Positions 56,957 through 64,000 of a stretch of 64,000 nucleotides of DNA are shown here, in pieces. The position numbers and the translations under genes were made by a program. Within the stretch, counting starts at the first letter, position 1. The number at the start of each line of letters is the position of its first letter. The stretch covers positions 2,976,001 to 3,040,000 of the forward strand of contig JAWZSP010000006.1 of assembly GCA_034401135.1 (NCBI GenBank), given 5' to 3'. The notes under the pieces were generated by a model, which was not told the origin of the DNA, did not search any database, and saw nothing but the letters and a program-made list of their open reading frames with translations. The DNA comes from Volutella citrinella. Taxonomy: Eukaryota > Ascomycota > Sordariomycetes > Hypocreales > Nectriaceae.

Positions 56957-58178
56957 CTATTTGCGTCCGTCCAAGTTCAAGAGCTCTTTCCCGGTCGCTA
57001 ATCGCTCGAGGTTCTCCACCAAGAGGCCCGCGAGATTAAGCCAGAACCTATCTGATTGCCAGGCCACATGCGGCGTGATGAAGATGTTGGGCGCCTTCCA
57101 GAGCGGGTGGCCTTTGGTGAGCGGCTCAGGGTCGGTAACGTCCACGGCTGCACCTGGAATCACGCCCTCATGCAAGGCAGCAATGAGAGCATCGGTGTCG
57201 ACGATGGCACCTCGGGCGACATTACAGACAAACGTGCCCCTGCCTCGGGCATTACGACCGAGAATACGGAGCTGTTCGGCGCCGATGAGGCCGCGGGTGG
57301 CATCGTTGAGGGGCAGGCAGATGACGAGGAGATCGAGGTCCTGCGAGAGAAACTCGTTGATGGCCTCGCGAGAGGCACCCGAGAACCAGCGGCTGGGGAT
57401 GAGGCCGTCAGCGTCGCCAGTGCCCGGGATGGTGTAAGCGTCAGTATCCCGGCGAGACTCGGGTGTAGGCCGCTCCCGGTGGGTGTAGGCATAAACATCC
57501 ATGCCAAAGGCTTGTGCGAGGCGGGCGCATTGCCTACCGATGCCGCCGTAACCAAGGATACCCCTAGAGAATTTGGTTATCACGATACCGTTCTTTGTAT
57601 CGTGCGGTAAAGGTTCCTGCGACGGACAGGTCATAACTTACATGCGACGGCGGGTTGAGATGAGGACAGGCTCGAACTGCGGCACCCACACGCCCTCGCG
57701 TTGCTGCTCGGCGTACGTGAGAAAGTGATGGGTATGCTGAAGCCAGGTGCCCATCACCCACTCGGCGAGTTGAGGACTGGGATGGACCACGTCAGCTGGC
57801 GACTCTGGGGGCACAGTTGAGGCGGTGGTGGATGGCTTAAACATACGGCGAACAACCCGTCGAGTTGCAAAACATAATCTCGGGATTCTCATAGGCAGGG
57901 TGGCCAGCCCAGAAGTCGTTGCCGGCACTTGACGACTGGACAAAGCGGACCCGAGGGGCGAGCTCAGGTGGCCAGACGTGATAGAGGCACGTCATGGTGA
58001 TTCCCTCCCATTGTTCGGGTGTTAGATGCTTCTCTGGTGGCACTAGGCCGTTGTTGACAATTGGAGTCTCGATCCACCGCACAGTGAGCTCAGGGAACTT
58101 GCTGTTGAACTCGGCCATGATGTCGGGCGGCGCCGGTATGGGGAAGTAGACGAGCAGGATGTCATCTTTGAACGACAT
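56957..58178 (-). CDS. D-isomer-specific 2-hydroxyacid dehydrogenase
   Basis: NAD(P)-dependent dehydrogenase reducing 2-keto acids to D-2-hydroxy acids. Exons (minus strand): 58178-57847, 57776-57642 and 57563-56957; phases close to 357 residues. The cofactor motif GYGGIGRQCARLA is a Rossmann GxGxxG. Catalytic residues are visible: Arg in NVARGAIVD, the acidic residue in DVTDPEPL, and His in TPHVAW. The exon 1-2 junction reads CNSTGCSPPQLAEWVMGTW, matching the family pattern. An extended loop (HRERPTPESRRDTDAYTIPG) after the βαβ unit is common in fungal paralogues. It is not formate dehydrogenase or SerA, since it lacks their extra domains. Physiological substrate unknown. Confidence 0.88.
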
Positions 58179-59880
58179 GATGACTGGGCTGGAGGGTTTG
58201 CAACGCGATCCGAGGCCGAGGCAACAACAACAACAACAACTGGCGTGCTGGACAACGATGGGCGTTGGCTATCGAGCGACAGCGGTTTCTTGGTGATGAT
58301 TGACCTGTGGCAAGCTTTCTCCTCTGATATTCCACCACGGACACTTGTCTATACTATCCCGAAACAATACACCCACGGAAGGAAGGCCTGTCACGATTCG
58401 AATTACACCGAGAGCAATCAGTGGTGTGCGGACATTTGCGTATTTAAACAGCCAACAAATAGGGCCCACCCGGGGCCAGGAGCCGTCTCTGATACTATGT
58501 GGTCAACTTACGCTCTTGGATGCGCCCTTTGAAGTGTCTGCATCCGAGGCGCCCCATTATGCCAGTCCCACCCCGGCGAATAGGGCGCTCGATTGCTTTG
58601 GGAAGTCCAGCCCGGCATATTTCAATTACCGGCACACACAGCGGACCACCGATGGCGGACAGAGAGGTCTGGAAATAAACGGCGCCGGGCCGGCGGCCAG
58701 CGCAGGAGTTGGATCGTGGATGGTGGTACTGGTGGAGGCCGGCCAATTACTTGGTGGGGTTTGCTTGGGGCCTGTTATCAGGTGCCCCTCACTGCCCCTC
58801 CCCTCGCTAGCACCTTCTCCTCCTCGTACTCTGTGTCGCTATTGCTTTCCCTCTGTCGCTCCGCATCATCACAACTAAACCGGAGCTACTTATTAATACG
58901 AACCCGACAGCTTTTAATTACTTACCTTAGACAAGACTCCTCCAACCCGGACTTGCGGGCTTGTCAAGAAGCTAGCGTGACATGTCGCCAGCATCGTCAG
59001 CAACGCCTTCTCAATTGACTCGGACTTGCGACCATCAAGTTCCTTGGGGAACGCAGCACGACCTGCGACTCCAAAGATGATTCGATCTTGTCTGCCTAGT
59101 GAGCGAATAATTGCTCTCATGCACTTGGTTAGGTTTGACTTGTTCTCTTTCACGCGGATGCCATGCATATATTGAATAATCCGTGGTGGGTTCTCTCAGG
59201 AATTGGAAAAGCTTCGGTCACAATTCCTCTGGTTTCATAAAAGCTGATGATACAAGATAGGGTACAACCACAACCACGTGTAGCTGAACTACAGGGCTGA
59301 GTTTGATCATCTAAAACAACAAAACGAGTAGCTCTGGATGTCCTGGAGGATGTGAATATGCCAGCTTCTTGAAGCATCCGCTGACACTCATATCTTATCC
59401 ATCACCAATTCCTGCCAGCTTTGGTCTGAGAGAGGCCGCCACTTGGTCGGGTATCTCTGCTGACCGGGCGCCGATGGTTTAACCAACCCGTCGCACCATT
59501 CACTCACTCCGTGGCCGTGAAGCCAGAGATCTGCGGAACTCCTGATTCCCAATACCCAAAGAACCAAGAAAGCGACCACTCAAGTCGATCCAATGTATGA
59601 ATGTCTGGGTGTCCCAACCAAACTCTCGCCTCGCCTCGCCTCGCCTCTTTTGCTAGACAGCAATGTTGTTTCCTGAGAGTGAGCTCTCAACACTCAGGGG
59701 ACTGCCAATCAATGGGCAACCGTCAAGCCCGAGATGCTCGTCCAGGTGGCCGGGATGGATCCTGCAGCTTCGAATTCGGGCACAGACCCGACTATTCAAG
59801 AGTCTTTTCCCTTTGCTGCCTATTTGAAGACACAACAACTCGACAATGGCCCAATTCTCAAGTGTGGTCTCCATCTGGGT
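58179..59880. other. Intergenic between the dehydrogenase and the 2EXR-type gene
   Basis: No supportable gene. A (CAA)n run near 58225-58240 and a (CTCGC)n run near 59629-59648 are simple repeats. Confidence 0.5.
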
Positions 59881-60849
59881 CTATTTTGATGCTCGGCTAC
59901 GTCGTCGAACCTCCCATCCTGATTCGCTCCAGCCGTCCCACTGCAGGTCAAACGTTAGGATTCGCTCTACCAGGACCCATCTCATCCGATTTTCGCAGGT
60001 GCGATTGCCCTTGATCTTTTCTTCATCTACATGCCACGGCATGATGCGCACCCAATTGCTGCCGTCTCGGGGCTCTTCGTATTCCCCGTCGAGAAATACA
60101 ACCTTGGATATCATCTTGCTTCGCCCTCGATTGAGCTGATGGCAATCCTCTTTGCCGCACCGCCCTTCGTTTAGGACGGCCTTGGCCTCGGGCTCGTTGA
60201 GGTCGAGGGGAGCCATCTCGATGATGTTTTCGTCAACCCAATAGCGGAATTTCTTTGCGAGGTCCCTCAGCCGTACTTCGTATGGTGCCTTCGAGTCCAC
60301 GTGCACCAGCCATTCCGGGTCGATTTCTCCGACCTTGACTATCCAGAGCTCATCGAGGTTCGGGAACCAAAACCGGTCGAATTCAATCTTGCCAAAGTCC
60401 CGTTGACGATAGCACGCGGAGAGATATACCGAGTAGTGATAGGGTCCGTCGACACGCCCATCGTCAGGGTAGCAGTCCCAGAAGGCCAGCTTCTTGATGC
60501 GTGGAGCCAGCCTCTCCAGTCTCGGGTCTGGGGGGTGATCCGAGATTTTATGATCACACACCAAGATGTCGCGGGAAAAGTCAAGGTAGGACCCGTTGAT
60601 GGCGGGTTCGTAACCCTCCCGAGTCTCGGCGCGGGCCTCTACATTCAGCTGCGTGACGCTGGGCATCGCATAGGATCTATGTTTATTGATCAAATCGTCG
60701 TAGAGCACAATCCTGGGCTCCACGGCTTGTGACCAGATCTTGAGGCGCAACTCGGTTGGTAAAGAAGCAAAGTCGGCAGAAGGAGTAGATGGCCTGGGCG
60801 TGTGCTTCTCATCCTCCACGGGCGAGAGGAGCGAGCGTATAGGGATCAT
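59881..60849 (-). CDS. 2EXR-type (F-box-like) fungal protein of unknown function
   Basis: Intronless 322-residue protein of a large fungal-specific group. Near the N-terminus, FASLPTELRLKIWSQAV followed by PRIVLYDD is the hallmark of the 2EXR domain, an F-box-like helix pair; PSVTQLNVEARAE and the pattern of aromatic residues after it (about 60-200) match the same group. No catalytic motif is visible. The C-terminus is basic. Members are numerous and rapidly evolving in Sordariomycetes and often lie in variable regions, which fits the gene-poor right end of this window. Start MIPIRSLLSP is the only good one. Confidence 0.8.
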   Translation of the reverse strand: MIPIRSLLSPVEDEKHTPRPSTPSADFASLPTELRLKIWSQAVEPRIVLYDDLINKHRSYAMPSVTQLNVEARAETREGYEPAINGSYLDFSRDILVCDHKISDHPPDPRLERLAPRIKKLAFWDCYPDDGRVDGPYHYSVYLSACYRQRDFGKIEFDRFWFPNLDELWIVKVGEIDPEWLVHVDSKAPYEVRLRDLAKKFRYWVDENIIEMAPLDLNEPEAKAVLNEGRCGKEDCHQLNRGRSKMISKVVFLDGEYEEPRDGSNWVRIMPWHVDEEKIKGNRTCENRMRWVLVERILTFDLQWDGWSESGWEVRRRSRASK

Positions 60850-63800
60850 TGCGTGGTGTAAATTGAGAAGTGAAGAGGAGCAAGATTAGGCGCGCGGACC
60901 TGATCGACAGGGCGGTAACGGGAATTCTCAAGGCGTACAAAAGTTTCGAACAAAAGGCACGCGGACCGGTTTTAATCTCACGTCGGCCTGCGGGTTATCA
61001 GGCAGGGATGTCTGACCAGGAGCGTGGACGGAAGCGGCGCCATTCACGTTGGTGGGTGTCCCGGCCGTTTGCGGCTGCCATGGGGTGGGGGAAAGTATAT
61101 TTCCTCGAGGCCATCGTGGGACGTGGTGTTGATACTGTGCGACAGCCACCCAGCCATTGGGGCTGTTCACCGACACCGCTTCTAGCGGTTCGATAGCGGC
61201 ATGCTGCAGGGCCGGAGCTGTGTGCTCGGTCAGTCGACCAATTGACGCGCAACCCAGGGCAAGAGTCGTGATGAGACCGGGGTGAGGCGCAGATGGTGCG
61301 AGATGCCTATTCGACGATCACACGTATCGTATCGGGCATTTCGCGCCTCTTAGTCTTGGCCCCATGAGAGAAGAAAAAGCAACGCCCGCAGGCGCCGCAG
61401 TTGCAGCATCCTTCCTTCTGCGAGCAAAAATCTCCAGCGCGTTGGAACCGACAGGCAGTTGCCAAGATCATAGATGTTTGTGTTTCCGCTGTCGACGTTT
61501 GCCCATTTCCCCGATCATTTGGAGCAATCAACCCTATTCCCCGCCGTGGGAGCTCACCGGTGCGGATATGGCTCCCATCGCCCATGGCGACCGTGGTCTG
61601 ATACGATTGTCCATTGGCAGGCTATCCTAGGCGTGGCTGCATGGGATACGCGCCTGCCGCCTCCATCAACGCCTGCCCAAGCGCTCCAAAGTCGTAGCGG
61701 AGGTGATGGTGCACACAGTAGGGTGCCAGAAGACCAGTATCAACCGACGGAGCTGGCACGGAGTACAAAGCCTCCCGTTCGCCTCAACAGAGCCGTACCG
61801 GGGTTCCATGACTGGTAGTCTGGTACTAACCAGGCCTTGCGGATGCTGGGGAATGGGGAAAGTGGGTTCTTCCAGGGAGTGAGCGTTCTTGACTGCGCTG
61901 CTCCGGATCCCTCCCTCCATGGCGCATTGCTGGTGCTGCTCGCCATGGCTTGAACGCGAGTCGGAAGGACTCGTCACGAGGATCATGATTGCATGGTTGT
62001 TGAAGCCCATGGGATCTCAAGAGAATGATGGGCAATCTTGGCAGCCAGCCAATGCGGTGGGTAGAGCGTCACCACGGGCAATCCTCCGTCAAGACAGCGG
62101 TCCGAGGGATCGGCTCGCTGTCAGTGTGTTTGGCCACGAAGTGAGGCGGAATCGCTTCAACAAGGGAGGTGGGCTATCCCGCGAGTGGAGCTTGCTGAGG
62201 ATGTAGCGGGATGATACGCGATTGGTGCCGCCTGACCGGTTCTGGCAAGGTTCCACTGCGAACTCCCATGGCAGTGCCGGGGGTGATTGGTGGAGCCATC
62301 TGAGATGTCACGCCCTCGACCTGATGGTCGGGGCAGGCAGACAAGGCAGGGAGGCAGGCCGGCCGCAGGCATGGATATGGATGGGGAGGTGTTCGTTTGC
62401 GGCAGCTCCTGACGCAGCAGCATATCTGAAGGTGACGAGATGATGGGAGCGGAGTGCGTGTGCGTGGGTGCTACATGATACGTAGCGACCCTTGGCGAGA
62501 GGCCGGCGGCAAAAGAAAAACAGGGCAGCGCACCACCCGCGTGCCGTCTGGTCCCAAGACCACATTCTCGGGCCTGACCGGAGACGGCTCCTCACGACGG
62601 GGAGCTAAGCAGCTGATTCGAGAGTGACAGTGGAAGGGGGTGTGTCCAAGTGTGATTGTTTCGACAGGACTGCATTTTGGCTGTCCACGAGGCAGCTGGG
62701 CCCCGGGTGATAGGGAGGCTGGTTGAGCCCGGTGGAGGGCGAGCCGGCGACCGGAACGAGCCCGAGAAATTGTGAGTTGCTGGCTGGCATCGAAGACGTA
62801 GAGCGTGAGAGCGTGAGAACATGACGCTGCGGCAGTGGCAGTGGCAGCACAGCAGGTGGTTTCCGAGCTACTAGAGATCAGATCTCCGCGCGGGACGGAC
62901 CTAGTGTCGGCCGGCTGGGAGAAATGAACGGGTAGGACGAGTTTGGGGCTGGACCCCTGGATGGGCGGACGACGGGAAGGCGGAGTTGGTTCGTCGCTAC
63001 TGTGACGGCTCCATGGAGCCGCATCAAGAAGGGGCCTAGGGGCCGTGGAAGAAGGGATTCCTGCGCCCACCCGCCCATGCATATTTGAGCTGTCAGATAG
63101 AGGCCTACCTTGTCGCTGGGATGATGGATCCAAACCTTGAGGGTTGGATGTCAGTCGAGGCGCCCTCCAATCACCCCACAGAGGAACAGCCTGCGCCGGC
63201 GCTACGCGCAGCAGTCTGACTGCGTGCTGCGCCTGCGCGCGTGCTGGGTGCCACTGGCGAGCTGGTGCCACTGTGTGCGTGCCAGCTCAGTGATGGCCAA
63301 GGAGGAGGCTCCAGGGGCGGTCGGGCCGTGCTCCCCGACGCGGTAGTGAGGGGATCCGACTCCATCAGCATCTCGGCTGGCCCCGCCGGGAAGGAGCGGG
63401 GCCGAGCCTTAACTCTGGGCTTGGGGTGTTCGCGCCAGCAACGGAAAGCATCTGCGTGGACGAGCTAGTCCCCTGTTACTGCTGCTAGTAATTTGGGTTG
63501 TGCTCGTATGTGATCGTACATATGCGTGCTCTCGTTATTGCTAGGTAAGTCAGTATTGGGTCGTTGGTTGGATCGCTCCCTCTGCATGCATCCTGGGGAG
63601 AGCAGTGTCGGCTGCCTCTCTTGGGTTGGAGGGATGCATCCGTGTGGCCGCCTAAGTGGCAGTAGCAGGAGCGAAGGTGGAATGGCAATCTCAGTCTGGC
63701 AGGTACCAATGCTACTGCTCTGACTCAAGGCAGGATAGATGTTGGGGAATGCGGGAAGGCACCAATTCACGCCTGGATGGAAGGAGGGGTGAAAGGCTCG

Positions 63801-64000
63801 AGCTGGCGACCAACAGCAAAGCGGGAATCGCAAAACAATTGTGAGCAAGAAGACGCTGAACCACTGGGAAGACAGCACCGGACACCCCCAAAATGCAATC
63901 CTGCGCCAGGGCTGCATACATACCTGCAGCAGTAACAGGTTCAGAATGTCGGGGGTCTGTGTGCTCCCGGCCTCGGCCATCGACGACGGTTCAAGGCCCA
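60850..64000. other. Gene-poor right end
   Basis: About 3.1 kb in which no ORF on either strand shows family character, codon order or reliable splice structure. A minus-strand ATG at 63980 opens MAEAGSTQTPDILNLLLLQ and is followed by a GTATGT donor at 63923, which could be a short first exon, but no downstream exon was found. Confidence 0.4.

Noticed and set aside
62471..63271. 266-codon minus ORF
   Set aside because: Composition is Pro/Arg/Ser-rich without motif; many overlapping frames are equally open in this GC-rich stretch.

Overview
The window is nuclear DNA from a filamentous ascomycete, most likely a Sordariomycete and possibly Hypocreales. The evidence is dense genes on both strands with short GT-AG introns (about 50-250 nt, donors near GTATGT/GTAAGT, CTAAC/CTGAC branch sites), a Zn2Cys6 regulator, a fungal P450, and orthologues of PET191, FMP46, EGD2, MTC5 and UBC13. 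There are no bacterial operons, CRISPR arrays or viral genes. The order-level assignment rests on overall look only.

Layout. 0-10 kb: the 3' exon of PET191, a membrane-anchored PPN2-type polyphosphatase, transaldolase in six exons including a 12-nt microexon, and Tudor-SN (SND1). 10-22 kb is more accessory: an APH-type kinase flanked by imperfect direct repeats, five-exon SOD1, then an alpha/beta hydrolase, a convergent Zn2Cys6 factor whose stop overlaps the hydrolase stop, and a cytochrome P450. The last three form a plausible small catabolic or detoxification module. 21.2-24.1 kb has no convincing gene and leads into a large polyQ Rho1 GEF (DEP-DH-PH-CNH).

30-45 kb: a mitochondrial pyruvate carrier subunit with a 16-nt microexon, complex I subunit NDUFA2, a ~1,740-residue low-complexity RRM-like protein whose frame is broken by one TAG, FMP46, and a three-histidine-box desaturase. 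A gene-poor 2.8 kb stretch follows, holding a decayed small gene behind a TATA box and an ~80-bp-arm inverted repeat. 45-61 kb: ribosomal protein eL14, NAC-alpha, ATP synthase subunit d, a second alpha/beta hydrolase, UBC13, the SEAC/GATOR2 subunit MTC5 (WDR59), a 2-hydroxyacid dehydrogenase and a 2EXR-type protein. 61-64 kb has no supportable gene.

Five genes make mitochondrial proteins (PET191, MPC, NDUFA2, FMP46, ATP7). CACGTG boxes lie 100-190 bp upstream of the NDUFA2, ATP7 and RPL14 start codons, suggesting shared bHLH-type control. MTC5 and the Rho1 GEF act in TORC1 and cell-wall signalling. I found no clearly new multi-gene system. The best leads are the TAG-interrupted RRM-like gene, the hydrolase/regulator/P450 group, the long inverted repeat, and the microexons. 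Exon boundaries were derived by hand from splice motifs and frame continuity; errors of a base or so are possible.
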